A stretch of 64,000 nucleotides of DNA from Rhizobium rosettiformans W3 (GCF_004912135.1 NZ_STGU01000002.1:124001-188000), one strand, 5' to 3'. Counted from the stretch's first letter, positions 52,729-61,851 are shown. Notes: generated by a model not told the origin, from the sequence alone. Translations and numbers: made by a program.

Positions 52729-53505
52729 ATGCATGGCACATTCATCTGGCATGAACTGATGACCCCGGACCCGGCCGCAGCCAAGGCCTTTTACGGCCCG
52801 CTCCTCGGATGGGAACCGACCGACATGGACATGGAAGGCTTCACCTACACCACCTTTGCCGTGCCGGGCTTTCCCTCGGGCGTCGCGGGCATGATGGCGC
52901 TGACCGACGAGATGAAGGGGCAGGGCATTCCGCCCAACTGGACCGGCTACATTGCCGTCGACGATGTCGACAAGACCGCCGCGGAATACGAGGCAGAAGG
53001 CGGTGCGGTCCATCGCGCGCCGGAAGACATCCCCGGCATCGGCCGCTTCGCCGTCGTCGCCGATCCGCAAGGCGCGGTCGTCTGCATCATGACCCCGAAA
53101 ATGCCCGACGGCGAGACCGGCAGTTGGCCAACCCCCGGCAGCACTGGCACGGTCGGCTGGAACGAGCTGATGGCCGGCGACTGGGAGAAAGTCTGGGATT
53201 TCTACGCCACCCGTTTCGGCTGGGAAAAGGACATGGCCGTCGACATGGACGCCATGGGCATCTACCAGACCTTCAAGCTCGGCGATCGCGGGATCGGCGG
53301 CATGATGACCAAGCGTCCGGAAATGCCCATGCCCTATTGGGGCTTCTACTTCATCGTCCCGGCCATCGATGCTGCGATCGAGAAGATGCAGTCGCTCGGC
53401 GGTGAGCTATTGATGGGCCCGCATCAGGTCCCCGGCGGCTCCTGGATTGCTGCCTGCGTCGACCCCCAGGGCGCCTATTTCAACCTGACGGCCGCGCAAA
53501 AGTGA
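52729..53505 (+). CDS. Double VOC-domain protein (glyoxalase-like)
   Basis: 258 residues, two VOC modules: residues 1-125 (GTFIWHELMTPDPAAAKAFYGPLLGWEP... PQGAVVCIM) and 130-258 (VGWNELMAGDWEKVWDFYATRFGWEKD... DPQGAYFNL). Both have the conserved paired beta-alpha-beta fold; metal ligands H7, E8 region. Third gene of the MarR-linked operon; substrates could be reactive carbonyls or xenobiotics. Followed by a bidirectional terminator. Confidence 0.88.
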   Translation: MHGTFIWHELMTPDPAAAKAFYGPLLGWEPTDMDMEGFTYTTFAVPGFPSGVAGMMALTDEMKGQGIPPNWTGYIAVDDVDKTAAEYEAEGGAVHRAPEDIPGIGRFAVVADPQGAVVCIMTPKMPDGETGSWPTPGSTGTVGWNELMAGDWEKVWDFYATRFGWEKDMAVDMDAMGIYQTFKLGDRGIGGMMTKRPEMPMPYWGFYFIVPAIDAAIEKMQSLGGELLMGPHQVPGGSWIAACVDPQGAYFNLTAAQK

Positions 53506-53511
53506 CAGGCA

Positions 53512-53544
53512 AAAGGCCGGAGCACGTATCGCGCTCCGGCCTTT
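53512..53544. terminator. Bidirectional terminator
   Basis: AAAGGCCGGAGC (53512-53523) and GCTCCGGCCTTT (53533-53544) form a 12-bp perfect stem. It ends the DUF899 operon on the plus strand and the 75-residue gene on the minus strand. Confidence 0.88.
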
Positions 53545-53580
53545 GAACTGGTCTGCTGAAGGATTTCTCGAGCGCCGGCC

Positions 53581-53808
53581 TCAGCCGCGCTTCACGGCCT
53601 TCTTGACGGCGCGCTTCTTCGGCGCGGGCGCCTGTTCGGCCTCAAGCGCCTCGCGTTCCAGACGCAGCGCCTTCAGCGCTTCGGTCTTGCGTTCGCGCGC
53701 GGTTGCTTCCTGCGCGATCAGGGAACGGGCGACACTGTCGGTGGTCGCGGCCTTGTCCTGCGGCGAAATCTTCTCGGGCTTGAAGAATGTCTCTTTGGTG
53801 GCGGTCAT
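53581..53808 (-). CDS. Small charged coiled-coil-like protein
   Basis: 75 residues from ATG 53808 (SD AGGAAGG). Charged helix (KTEALKALRLEREALEAEQ) and a lysine-rich end (PKKRAVKKAVKRG). Starts MTATKETFFKPEKISPQDKA. Common in rhizobia, unknown function, perhaps nucleic-acid binding. The frame to 54093 includes no better start. Confidence 0.65.
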   Translation of the reverse strand: MTATKETFFKPEKISPQDKAATTDSVARSLIAQEATARERKTEALKALRLEREALEAEQAPAPKKRAVKKAVKRG

Positions 53809-53962
53809 GTCCGGGTCCTTCCTGCAGCCTGGCTGCCTGTCGCGGCATGGGTGGAGGGGGATGGCTTCAGTCCAGGGGACCGGAACCGGGTGACGGAGGA
53901 AGGCGTCGCGCTTTCCTCGGGCAGACATCCGCGCGCCCGAAGGCGCACGGAGGGTGTCGGCA

Positions 53963-54199
53963 TCAGCGCGCGCGCACAGCCTTCTTCGGCGACGGCAGCA
54001 GGCCTTCGCGCTGCATCTTCTTGCGCGCGAGCTTGCGCTGGCGGCGAACGGCTTCAGCCTTTTCGCGAACGCGCTTTTCAGACGGCTTTTCAAAGGCGCT
54101 GCGGGCCTTCATTTCGCGAAACAGGCCTTCGCGCTGCATCTTCTTCTTCAGCACGCGGAGTGCCTGGTCGACATTGTTGTCACGAACGAGAACTTGCAC
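53963..54199 (-). CDS. rpsU: 30S ribosomal protein S21
   Basis: 78 residues with a GTG start at 54199 (SD AAAGGAAA), which is usual for this gene in alphaproteobacteria. [20 protein letters not shown] and [36 protein letters not shown] are diagnostic of S21; the C-terminus is rhizobial-type. The start at 54346 in the open frame is spurious. Confidence 0.95.
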   Translation of the reverse strand: MQVLVRDNNVDQALRVLKKKMQREGLFREMKARSAFEKPSEKRVREKAEAVRRQRKLARKKMQREGLLPSPKKAVRAR

Positions 54200-54344
54200 G
54201 GTCGTTTCCTTTCCGGGCTTTGGGCCCGATTGATCTGGAGTTGCGAAAAGGGGATACGCTAGGCTAACGCGCCAGGCCCCGGCGGAGATCCCGAACAGGT
54301 CGGGAAAGATGGCAAGCGAAACGCAGGAAGCGTTCGAAGCAAAC

Positions 54345-54371
54345 AAAAAAGGCCGGGCGAAACCCGACCTT
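54345..54371 (-). terminator. Terminator of cspA
   Basis: On the minus strand AAGGTCGGG pairs with CCCGGCCTT (one G-U) around TTTCG, followed by TTTT. It lies 63 bases after the cspA stop. Confidence 0.8.
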
Positions 54372-54433
54372 CCCTCGCCACTCAGCCCCCCTCTGCCAGT
54401 ACTTCCGTGGTCAGCGGGGCGAGCGACAAAATA

Positions 54434-54643
54434 TTAAGCGGCGCGCAGGTTGTCGGCCGAGCTCTTGCCCGAGCGCTTGTCCTGGACGATGTCGTACGAG
54501 ATCTTCTGGCCTTCGACCAGATCACGCATGCCGGCACGCTGAACGGCGGAGATGTGGACGAACACGTCGGCAGAGCCTTCATCCGGCTGGATGAAACCAA
54601 AACCCTTGGTGCTGTTGAACCACTTAACGGTACCTGTGTTCAT
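54434..54643 (-). CDS. cspA: Cold-shock-type RNA-binding protein
   Basis: 69 residues. Single OB-fold cold-shock domain with both RNP motifs: KGFGFIQ (13-19) and VFVHISAV (27-34). [17 protein letters not shown] is typical. Acts as an RNA chaperone. Long untranslated leader of about 120 bases and a promoter with a palindromic spacer upstream. Confidence 0.95.
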   Translation of the reverse strand: MNTGTVKWFNSTKGFGFIQPDEGSADVFVHISAVQRAGMRDLVEGQKISYDIVQDKRSGKSSADNLRAA

Positions 54644-54770
54644 AACGATTTCCTTTCAATCGTTGGAGATGCCGGCGAGACATTCGCACGGCGGGTATAT
54701 CGACGTTGAAGGAAATCTGGCGTGCGCCGGAGGCGCGTAGACAAAGTCGCTCGCAATCTTCGATAGCGTC

Positions 54771-54799
54771 AATATAGGGGCTCAAAGCCCCTGACACAA
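54771..54799 (-). promoter_or_regulatory. cspA promoter with palindromic spacer
   Basis: Minus strand: TTGTGT (-35, 54799-54794), exactly 17 bases, TATATT (-10, 54776-54771). The spacer contains GGGGCT-TTG-AGCCCC, a perfect 6-bp inverted repeat, so a repressor could sit between the hexamers. Transcription would start near 54764, giving the long leader. Confidence 0.65.
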
Positions 54800-55107
54800 G
54801 CTCAAATGGCCAAAGCCGCCTACAGGCCCCCGCCACGACCGGGGTCGAACCGGCCCAACGACCTGATATGATTGCCACAATCGCGGTCGGTCGCCTTACT
54901 GAAAAATGAATCCGGAGGCCAGATCGAAGAGCCGGTTCGGCGATTTTTATCCATATCGGAAAATTGCGATGATTTTGTTCGCCGGAAGCGCAGTTCCCAC
55001 AAAAACAGTACGAGAATTTTCACGCGCGATAGTTAGGAACAGGCCGGTCGGCGCTGCGCTTCAGTATGTTGCGCCGGCCTGTCCTCACTCATCCACGGGC
55101 TCATCCG
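54800..55107. other. Non-coding gap between cspA and the next gene
   Basis: About 308 bases. On the minus strand it contains a perfect T-arm-like hairpin (GCCGG-TTCGACC-CCGGT, about 54835-54855), but no acceptor stem, D-arm or anticodon arm, so it is not a tRNA. The ATG of the next gene is preceded by an SD-poor stretch. Nothing else recognised. Confidence 0.4.
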
Positions 55108-55599
55108 ATGAACAAGTTTCTCGCCGCCACCGCCATTCTCCTGATCACCGCCACGACCTCCGTCGCCGGCACTTTCTCCTTCCCGTCCGACGATCCGGCC
55201 GCTTCCGTTGAAATCCCTGACGATTGGCAGCCGAACGAGACCGATTACGGTGTCGAAGGCAATTCGCCCGACGCCGGCACCTATATCTCCTTCGATGTCG
55301 CCGGTGACGAGGACATGGACCAGGTCATGACCGACGTCTTCGCCTTCCTCGAAGAAAACGGCGTCGTGCCCGATCCGGCAAGCCAGCACGAATCGAAGGA
55401 TCAGCTGAACGGCATGCCGTTCCAGACCATCGACTGGAAGGGCACTGACAAGGACGGCCCCGTCTCGATCGGCGTCGGCATCATCGGCCTCTCCGAAGAA
55501 AAGATCGCCATCGTCACCTATTGGGCATCGACGGAAACCGAAGCGGAGAACATGCCCGAAGTCGGCAAGATCCTCGCTACGCTGAAGCCGGTGAACTGA
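55108..55599 (+). CDS. Exported protein of unknown function
   Basis: 163 residues from ATG 55108. Signal peptide to about A20 (ATTSVAG), then a beta-rich domain: TFSFPSDDPAASVEIPDDWQPNETDYGVEGNSPDAGTYISF, GLSEEKIAIVTYWASTETEAENMPEVGKILATLKPV. Acidic, no cysteine in the mature part. Reminiscent of small periplasmic stress proteins but no family recognised. Followed by a terminator. Confidence 0.7.
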   Translation: MNKFLAATAILLITATTSVAGTFSFPSDDPAASVEIPDDWQPNETDYGVEGNSPDAGTYISFDVAGDEDMDQVMTDVFAFLEENGVVPDPASQHESKDQLNGMPFQTIDWKGTDKDGPVSIGVGIIGLSEEKIAIVTYWASTETEAENMPEVGKILATLKPVN

Positions 55600-55635
55600 G
55601 CCAGCGGCTGCCTGCCTTCCGAAGCCAACACCATG

Positions 55636-55665
55636 ACACCCCGCATGTTCAGCGCGGGGTGTTTT
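55636..55665 (+). terminator. Terminator after the exported protein gene
   Basis: ACACCCCGC (55636-55644) with GCGGGGTGT (55654-55662), then TTTT. A 9-bp stem, between convergent genes. Confidence 0.85.
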
Positions 55666-55669
55666 GCAT

Positions 55670-56377
55670 CTACGCTCGCATCGATTTGACAGGTGCGGTG
55701 AAAGCATAGCCCCGCCCGTAGATCATCTTGACCGGGAGCGGCCGTCCGCAATGGCCCTGCACCTTGCGTCGCAGCCGGCTGACGACGGAGTCGAGATGAC
55801 GGCTATCCCAATGGGGAATTGGCCGCGCAATCTGGCGGACAAGATCATCGCGCGAGATCGGCTCGCCTGCGCGCTCCAGCACCAGGGCGAGGAAGGCGAA
55901 CTCCGTCGCGGTCAGTCGGGTGACGCAGCCGTCTGGCGCGGTCAACTGCCAGCCCTCGCGGTCGAGTGACCACGCATCCCGGGCGCCCACCGATTCGGAG
56001 CCTTGCCCCGCGCGGGCAGACAATCGACGCGCAAGGCTCAGCACTGCAGCTTCGATCTCGCGCAGTGTCGCCTGCTTCATCAGGTAGATGTCGGCCCCCG
56101 CCTCGAAGCCCCGAATGCGATCTTCAGGTTCGGCAAGTGCCGTCAGCATGATGATGCCGAAGTCCGCAGTTCGGCGGATCTCTTCGGCCAATTCAAAGCC
56201 ATCCGCGTCCGGTAGTCCGACGTCGAGAATGACGATCTCGGGAGCATCTGCCGCAACGGCGTCCCGGAAGCTGGCGCCATTGCCAACGCCGCGGGCATTC
56301 AGTCCCTTGAGTGTGAGATAATCGACGAGATCGGCGCGCAGGGACGGCTCGTCTTCGACCACGAGGACAGAAATCAT
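55670..56377 (-). CDS. OmpR-family response regulator
   Basis: 235 residues. Receiver: VLVVEDEPSLRADL, phosphoacceptor D52 in LDVGLPDADG, LTALAE and K105 in YLMKQA. Winged helix with LTATEFAFLALVLERAGEPISRDDLVRQI and DSRHLDSVVSRLRRKVQ. Its start overlaps the kinase stop (ATGA), so kinase and regulator are co-translated. Likely to bind the tandem decamers upstream of the kinase. Confidence 0.92.
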   Translation of the reverse strand: MISVLVVEDEPSLRADLVDYLTLKGLNARGVGNGASFRDAVAADAPEIVILDVGLPDADGFELAEEIRRTADFGIIMLTALAEPEDRIRGFEAGADIYLMKQATLREIEAAVLSLARRLSARAGQGSESVGARDAWSLDREGWQLTAPDGCVTRLTATEFAFLALVLERAGEPISRDDLVRQIARPIPHWDSRHLDSVVSRLRRKVQGHCGRPLPVKMIYGRGYAFTAPVKSMRA

Positions 56378-57822
56378 GACGGATCCTGGATTGGTGTAGG
56401 CCGGGCGGCGAGCGGCAGGCGGACCTCGGCGATCGTGCCGCCGCCTTCGCGGTCAGAAAGCGAAATTGTACCCGCGTGATAATCGATCAGCTTGCGGGCG
56501 CTGTAGAGGCCGATACCAACCCCGGCCGTATCGGTGGTATTGGCGCCGCGATAGAATCGCTGGCCGATCTTGCGGCTGTCCGTTTCAACGATGCCGATTC
56601 CTTTGTCGGCAACACGAAAGACAAGTTTTCCGTCAAGAACGCTGACGCTCAGGCTGACGGTCTCTTCGGCGCGTGAGTATTTGAGGCCGTTGTCGATGAG
56701 GTTGGTCAGAACCGTCACCATCATCGCCCGATCAAATGGAGCTGCAATTGCGGCATGATCACGCGATATCTTTAGGCGGCCATCCTGCTGAACGGCGACA
56801 AAGTGTTGCCGGACATCGTCCAGAAGAGCGTCAATCGCCGTCATCTCGATCTCGGGCCCGATGATCTGGTGGCGTTCCGTAATCAGGAAGCGATCAATCA
56901 GGCCGAAAAGGCCCGCTGCCGCTGAGGCGATCTTTGCCAGCCGGTCGCGAATGGATGGGGCTGGTTCCTCGAGCGTCAGCGCGATCATTTCGGCGGAGCG
57001 GCTGATCACGGCAAGCGGCGTGCGCAACTCGTGACTGACCAGCCGCACGAATTGATACTGCTCCTCGCGCAGCGTCGTCTCCGCCGCCAGGCGCTCGGAA
57101 AGCTCCTCCTGCAGCCGCCGCCGTTCCGCCACTTCGGCTTCGAGCGCTTCGACCGAGGTGGTCAGCGAATGCGCATACTGCATGACGAGCGTCACCAGCA
57201 TGAAGAGATTGAGTAGGCTGAAGAACAGGCCCCACTCGAGGAACATCCAGGCCTGTACTGGGTCGTCGAGCAATTGTGCCTGAGGCGGTGCCTTGAAGAA
57301 TTGCGCGCCGCTGCGGACAAACAGGACCAGGACATGCAGGGCCATGACGATCAGGATCGTCACCCGTAGCAGTTTCGGTTGGAGCATGTCCTCTGCCACC
57401 GCACGCGAAATGACGATCAGCACGATCAGCGCCACGAGATTGACCGTATGCACTCGGATGGCAACATTCTCGGGCGTCGTGTCGAAACCATAGGCGAAGC
57501 CGGCAACGGTGATCCCGATGCAGGCTGCAAGCACCCGGAAGCTGAAGCGTTTGCGCATCAGCTCCAGATAGCCTGCCACAAGCAGAAGGATGCCCGTCAT
57601 GACGAGCGTGTTGTCCGTCAGAAGATAGAGCGCACTGGGATCTGGCCCCCGCATTCCGATCCGCCAGAAGCCAAGAGCGCCGCAGAGCGACCCGAAGACG
57701 ATGAGCTTCGGCCCGGCAAGCCGCGGACGCAGCATGGCCAGGATGATCCAGATGATGGCGTTGAGGACCTTTCCTGCGACGACGCTTGTCAGTGCGGTCA
57801 CCGGATCGAGGGCGGGTAGCAT
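56374..57822 (-). CDS. Sensor histidine kinase with 7-segment membrane sensor
   Basis: 482 residues. Seven or so transmembrane segments in residues 1-215 (7TM-like sensor), a short coiled linker (SVEALEAEVAERRRLQEELSERLAAETTLREEQY), then the H-box LVSHELRTPL (H264), N box NLIDNGLKYS, and the G boxes DKGIGIVETD and GVGIGLYSARKLIDYH. First gene of the operon with its regulator. It is divergent from the autotransporter, which may be its target. Confidence 0.9.
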   Translation of the reverse strand: MLPALDPVTALTSVVAGKVLNAIIWIILAMLRPRLAGPKLIVFGSLCGALGFWRIGMRGPDPSALYLLTDNTLVMTGILLLVAGYLELMRKRFSFRVLAACIGITVAGFAYGFDTTPENVAIRVHTVNLVALIVLIVISRAVAEDMLQPKLLRVTILIVMALHVLVLFVRSGAQFFKAPPQAQLLDDPVQAWMFLEWGLFFSLLNLFMLVTLVMQYAHSLTTSVEALEAEVAERRRLQEELSERLAAETTLREEQYQFVRLVSHELRTPLAVISRSAEMIALTLEEPAPSIRDRLAKIASAAAGLFGLIDRFLITERHQIIGPEIEMTAIDALLDDVRQHFVAVQQDGRLKISRDHAAIAAPFDRAMMVTVLTNLIDNGLKYSRAEETVSLSVSVLDGKLVFRVADKGIGIVETDSRKIGQRFYRGANTTDTAGVGIGLYSARKLIDYHAGTISLSDREGGGTIAEVRLPLAARPTPIQDPS

Positions 57823-57933
57823 CTTGAGCCAAGTAATGTAAGTTTTCGTGAAAGTATTGCTTCGCGATCATTAGCTTCGTCGCGGAAGAGTTTCTGTGTC
57901 GTCCGTCACAGATGCTTGCGTAAAGAGCCTGCC

Positions 57934-57953
57934 GACAGAATTGGACAGAATTG
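57934..57953. promoter_or_regulatory. Tandem decamers, probable OmpR-type regulator box
   Basis: GACAGAATTG repeated twice with no spacer (57934-57943 and 57944-57953), and a degenerate third unit (ATCCGAATTC). Directly repeated 10-bp units are the binding form of OmpR-family dimers. It lies between the divergent kinase/regulator operon and the autotransporter, 112 bases from the kinase start and 94 bases from the autotransporter ATG. Confidence 0.65.
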
Positions 57954-58046
57954 ATCCGAATTCGTTCGTGGCAAGCCGAGCAACCTTCCTCCAAAAACCG
58001 GTCGACGGCGCGGAAAGCGCCAGAAGAACTGCTTGAGAGGATCATT

Positions 58047-60443
58047 ATGAAACCCTTTACGCCAGCCCATGGCACGACGCCGCGCCGCCGGATCCGCACC
58101 GGCCTCTTGCTCGCCTCGACGGCCATGACGTTCGTCGTTGCTGGTCCGGCGGCGGCCAACGACGTCAACGGCACCGTGATCTGGAACGCCGATTTCAACT
58201 ATGGAGGCCACATTCTGGTGGGCAACGGCACCACGGGCTTGATGATCGTCGAGGATGGCGCCGAGGTTCTCAATACATCTGCCTTTGTCGGGGCGAGCAG
58301 CAGCATGACTTCGCCGAATGGCGAGGTGATCGTCCGAGGCGCCGGCTCGTCCTGGCTGAGTTCCGGTGAAGTATATGTCGGTTACGGGAGCGATGGGCTG
58401 TTGCAGGTGCTCGACGGCGGTTATGTCGCCGTCGCGGGCTCTATGCACGTGGGTGCCTCGTCGGGGCGAGGCGATGTCATCATCGATGGGGGCTCGCGCT
58501 TGGAGATCGTCGGCGGCGATCTGATCCTCGGCGGCAATAGTTATGGTACGGTAACGGTCTCTGGCGGCTCGACCCTTGCCGTGGGTGGCGGAACTGGCGA
58601 CATCGTCCTGGGTAGTTCATCGTCGGCTGCTGAGCTTAACATAGGCGCGGGTGGCGGCACAGTCAGTGCAGGTGCCGTTCAGTTCTCGAACTCGACGTCC
58701 TCATTGGTCTTTGATCATGGTCTTTCGTCGTTCACATTCGATACGAAACTTGAGGGCGGTGGGCAGATATTCAATGACAGCGGCACCACGCTCCTCAGCA
58801 GTGATGTCCAAGACTTCGCCGGAACGGTGTATGTTCGGGGAGGAGCGCTCATTCTAGACAATCTCGCGATCAGCGGCGCGGGGGTTGTTTTCGGCGGCGC
58901 TCTCGGTGGAATCGGTTCGCTCTCGGGCGTGATGTACGTCCAGAACGGCGCGACGCTAGCGCCAGGCAGCAGTGCGGGGATTGGTCAGCTCGACGTCGGC
59001 GGCAACGTGAACTTATTCACCGGCTCGACCTACGAGGTGCATGTCGACAGCGCCGGCAATGCCGACAAGGTCGTCAGCGGCGGCGGCGTCTATATTGATA
59101 CTGGCGTCACGCTCAACGTCCTGGCGCAGAACGGTACGGACACCGGGTCAACCTACAATCCGTCCACGACCTATACCATTCTTGAGGCCGGTTCCAGCCT
59201 CACGGGCACCTTCGACACCGTCAACGAGAACTTCGCCTATCTCGATGCCAATGTCACCTATGATGCGACCAAGGCCTATCTGACACTCACCCGTTGTGTT
59301 AGCTGCGGCACCTTCGCCTCGCTGGCCAATACGCCAAACCAGTCGGCGGTTGCCGGTGCCATCGAAAGTCAGGGATCAGGCGCCCTCTACAACGCCATCC
59401 TCGCTTTGCCTGTCGGCGAGCCCGGTGCGGCCTTCGAACAGCTCTCCGGTGCCGCACATGCCTCCGTCGAGACTGGCTATCTCGACCGGAGCCGCCTGAC
59501 CCGAGACGTCATCTCCAACCGCCTGCGCGATGCCTTCGAAGGCGTCGGCGCACCTGCCAAGGGAGAGCGCATCGCTGGCTATGACAAGGCGCCGCAGCAG
59601 CTTCTGCCGCGGGACAACCAGCCGAACGGCGTCTGGATGAGTGGTTTTGGCGCTTGGGGCCGGTATGACGGGGAGGGCACCGGCTCGAACTTCGATGTCG
59701 ATGGCGGCGGCGTGCTCTTCGGTGGCGACCGCGAGCTCGAAAACGGCTGGCGCCTCGGTGTTGCCGGCGGCTATTCGCGGGAAAGCTTCGGGGCCGACGG
59801 CGTCTCGGCCAGCGGCTCCGCCGACAGCTACCATCTCGCCGCCTATGCGGGCCGTCGGGCCGGGCCGCTCGGCCTGAAATTCGGCGCCGCCTATGGCTGG
59901 TCGGCCATCGAGACCGAGCGCAATGTCGCTTTCACCGGCTTCTCGGACACCTTGACCGCCGATTACAACGCCCGCACCGCCCAGGTCTTCGCCGAAACCT
60001 CCTGGCGCATCGACCGCGACCTCTGGCATTTCGAGCCCTTTGCCGGCCTCGCTTATGTTCATGTCGACCGCGACGGCTTCACCGAGCAGGGCGGTGTCGC
60101 AGCGCTGACCGCCGATGCTCATTCTGCCGGCCAGTGGCAATCGACACTTGGCGTCAAGGTCGATCGTGACATCGCGGTCAATGGCGCACTCGGCAAGGTA
60201 AAGGGCTCGCTCGGCTGGCGCCACGCCTTCGGCGACACGGCGACGGAGGCAAGCTACGGTTTCGCCACCGGCGATACTTTTTCCGTCGCATCCGCCGCCA
60301 TGGCGCGTGATACGGCGCTCGTCGGCGCCGGTGTCGAGTTCGAGCTCGGCAAGGCCTCGACCGTCTCCTTGTCCTATACCGGCCAGTTTGGCCAGGAGGG
60401 TTCCGAGCATCTGGTTTCTGGCAATCTCGGTCTGCGCTTCTGA
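58047..60443 (+). CDS. Autotransporter (type Va secretion), beta-helix passenger
   Basis: 798 residues from ATG 58047. Signal peptide with an extended N-region (about 1-42), then a glycine-rich beta-helix passenger made of repeats (LMIVEDGAEV, VIVRGAGSSW, LQVLDGGYVAV, VIIDGGSRLE, VTVSGGSTLAV, LNIGAGGGTVSA) of the T5SS/PEP-CTERM-associated type, an autotransporter-associated unit (GGALILDNLAISGAG), and the C-terminal 12-strand barrel from about 515 (GVWMSGFGAWGRYDGEGTGSNFDVDGGG...) ending in LGLRF. Probably a surface adhesin. Its GC content and codon use are looser in the passenger. It faces the two-component operon. Confidence 0.88.
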   Translation: MKPFTPAHGTTPRRRIRTGLLLASTAMTFVVAGPAAANDVNGTVIWNADFNYGGHILVGNGTTGLMIVEDGAEVLNTSAFVGASSSMTSPNGEVIVRGAGSSWLSSGEVYVGYGSDGLLQVLDGGYVAVAGSMHVGASSGRGDVIIDGGSRLEIVGGDLILGGNSYGTVTVSGGSTLAVGGGTGDIVLGSSSSAAELNIGAGGGTVSAGAVQFSNSTSSLVFDHGLSSFTFDTKLEGGGQIFNDSGTTLLSSDVQDFAGTVYVRGGALILDNLAISGAGVVFGGALGGIGSLSGVMYVQNGATLAPGSSAGIGQLDVGGNVNLFTGSTYEVHVDSAGNADKVVSGGGVYIDTGVTLNVLAQNGTDTGSTYNPSTTYTILEAGSSLTGTFDTVNENFAYLDANVTYDATKAYLTLTRCVSCGTFASLANTPNQSAVAGAIESQGSGALYNAILALPVGEPGAAFEQLSGAAHASVETGYLDRSRLTRDVISNRLRDAFEGVGAPAKGERIAGYDKAPQQLLPRDNQPNGVWMSGFGAWGRYDGEGTGSNFDVDGGGVLFGGDRELENGWRLGVAGGYSRESFGADGVSASGSADSYHLAAYAGRRAGPLGLKFGAAYGWSAIETERNVAFTGFSDTLTADYNARTAQVFAETSWRIDRDLWHFEPFAGLAYVHVDRDGFTEQGGVAALTADAHSAGQWQSTLGVKVDRDIAVNGALGKVKGSLGWRHAFGDTATEASYGFATGDTFSVASAAMARDTALVGAGVEFELGKASTVSLSYTGQFGQEGSEHLVSGNLGLRF

Positions 60444-60798
60444 GCCTCTGACCGTTAAGCTCACCTCGGCCTTCGGGCCGGGGTTGGGGGTCGCCAATCA
60501 CCCCGGCGGCCCCCTTTGTTGTCACCGGGCTGCGCATTCCCCCGCTCATTCGCGCCTCGGCGAAATGCCGCAGGTTGCTTGAGGCCGATGTTCCATGGCG
60601 ACAAGGCGGCGCTGATCTGTTAGGAGACCCACGCCCGCTGAGGAGTGGCGGGCGATTTTCAAGCCACGAAAGCCAGCCTGTCATGACCATTGCTGAGGGC
60701 CTCTCCTTCGGATGCCCCCTGTCGCGCGCCCCGATCCTGGGCGCATCCAGCCTCTTCGCTGCCTTCCTTTCTCGCATCCATCCGTCGGAGGTCCGCCT
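60444..60798. other. Non-coding gap with a leader hairpin before the desaturase gene
   Basis: 355 bases. Just after the autotransporter is a stem without T-run (ACCTCGGCC-TTCG-GGCCGGGGT, about 60468-60489). At 60632-60654, CGCCCGC and GCGGGCG form a perfect 7-bp stem followed by ATTTTC, a terminator-like element 145 bases upstream of the desaturase start. No ORF with an SD. Confidence 0.5.
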
Positions 60799-61851
60799 GT
60801 GAGTGCTGCATTCGACTATCGCGACGAACAGATGGCCGAGGAGACGACACCCGATGCCAAGACCTGGCTGAAGATCGTCAATGCCTATCGCAAGCCCAAC
60901 CTGACGCGCTCGAGTTTTGAGCTCGGCGTAACACTTGTGCCTTTCATCCTGCTCTGGCTCGGCGCCTGGGCAAGCTTCGAATTTTCCTTCTGGCCGGGGC
61001 TCGTGCTCGTCGTGCCGGCCGCTGCCTTCCTGCTGCGCCTCTTCATCATCCAGCACGACTGCGGCCACGGAGCCTTCTTCGCCCGCCGCTCGGTCGACGA
61101 CTGGACCGGCCGCCTGCTCGGTGTCCTGACCTTCACGCCCTACGACTACTGGCGCCGGGCGCATGCCGAACACCATGCCACCGCCGGCAATCTCGAAGAA
61201 CGCGGCGTCGGCGACATCACCACGCTGACCGTCTCCGAATATCGCGCTCTGCCGCGCTGGAAGAAGCTCGGCTACCGCCTCTATCGCAACCCTCTCGTGC
61301 TCTTCGGCATCGGCCCGATCTGGGTCTTCCTCCTGAAACAGCGTCTGCCCTTCGGCATGATGAAGGACGGCGCTTTGCCCTGGGTCTCGACCATGGCCAC
61401 CAACGCCGGCATGGTCGCGATGGCCGCGCTGATGATCTGGCTTGCCGGTCTCGATACCTTCCTGATCGTGCATCTGCCGATCGTCCTGCTCGCAGGAGCC
61501 CTTGGCATCTGGCTCTTTTATGTCCAGCACCAGTTTGAAGACACCCATTGGTCGGCCCCGCCGGAATGGCAGTTCCAACACGCCGCCCTGCATGGCGCCT
61601 CGCATTACGACCTACCCTGGGGCCTGCGCTGGCTGACCGGCCATATCGGCGTGCACCACGTGCATCACCTTTCCAGCAAGATCCCCTTCTACCGACTGCC
61701 GGAAGTCCTGCGCGACCACCCGGAGCTGAAGTCGATCAGCCGCATCACGCTGAGGGAAAGCCTCGCCTGCGTGAAACTCGTCCTCTGGGACGAAGCCCGC
61801 GGCCGTCTGGTGTCGTTCCGCGAAGCGCGGCGGATGGCTGTCGTCGCCTGA
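60799..61851 (+). CDS. Membrane fatty acid desaturase
   Basis: 350 residues from the GTG at 60799 (SD GGAGG 8 bases upstream); the frame to 60712 lacks an SD. Di-iron histidine boxes: HDCGHG (about 102), HAEHH (about 140) and HHVHH (about 293), with hydrophobic pairs between them. Introduces a double bond into membrane lipid acyl chains. The leader hairpin may regulate it. Strong terminator follows. Confidence 0.9.
   Translation: MSAAFDYRDEQMAEETTPDAKTWLKIVNAYRKPNLTRSSFELGVTLVPFILLWLGAWASFEFSFWPGLVLVVPAAAFLLRLFIIQHDCGHGAFFARRSVDDWTGRLLGVLTFTPYDYWRRAHAEHHATAGNLEERGVGDITTLTVSEYRALPRWKKLGYRLYRNPLVLFGIGPIWVFLLKQRLPFGMMKDGALPWVSTMATNAGMVAMAALMIWLAGLDTFLIVHLPIVLLAGALGIWLFYVQHQFEDTHWSAPPEWQFQHAALHGASHYDLPWGLRWLTGHIGVHHVHHLSSKIPFYRLPEVLRDHPELKSISRITLRESLACVKLVLWDEARGRLVSFREARRMAVVA

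Noticed and set aside
54835..54855. tRNA-like T-arm on the minus strand
   Set aside because: A stem with the TTCGA loop is present, but there are no acceptor, D or anticodon arms within 90 bases and no CCA-compatible end; likely chance or a remnant.
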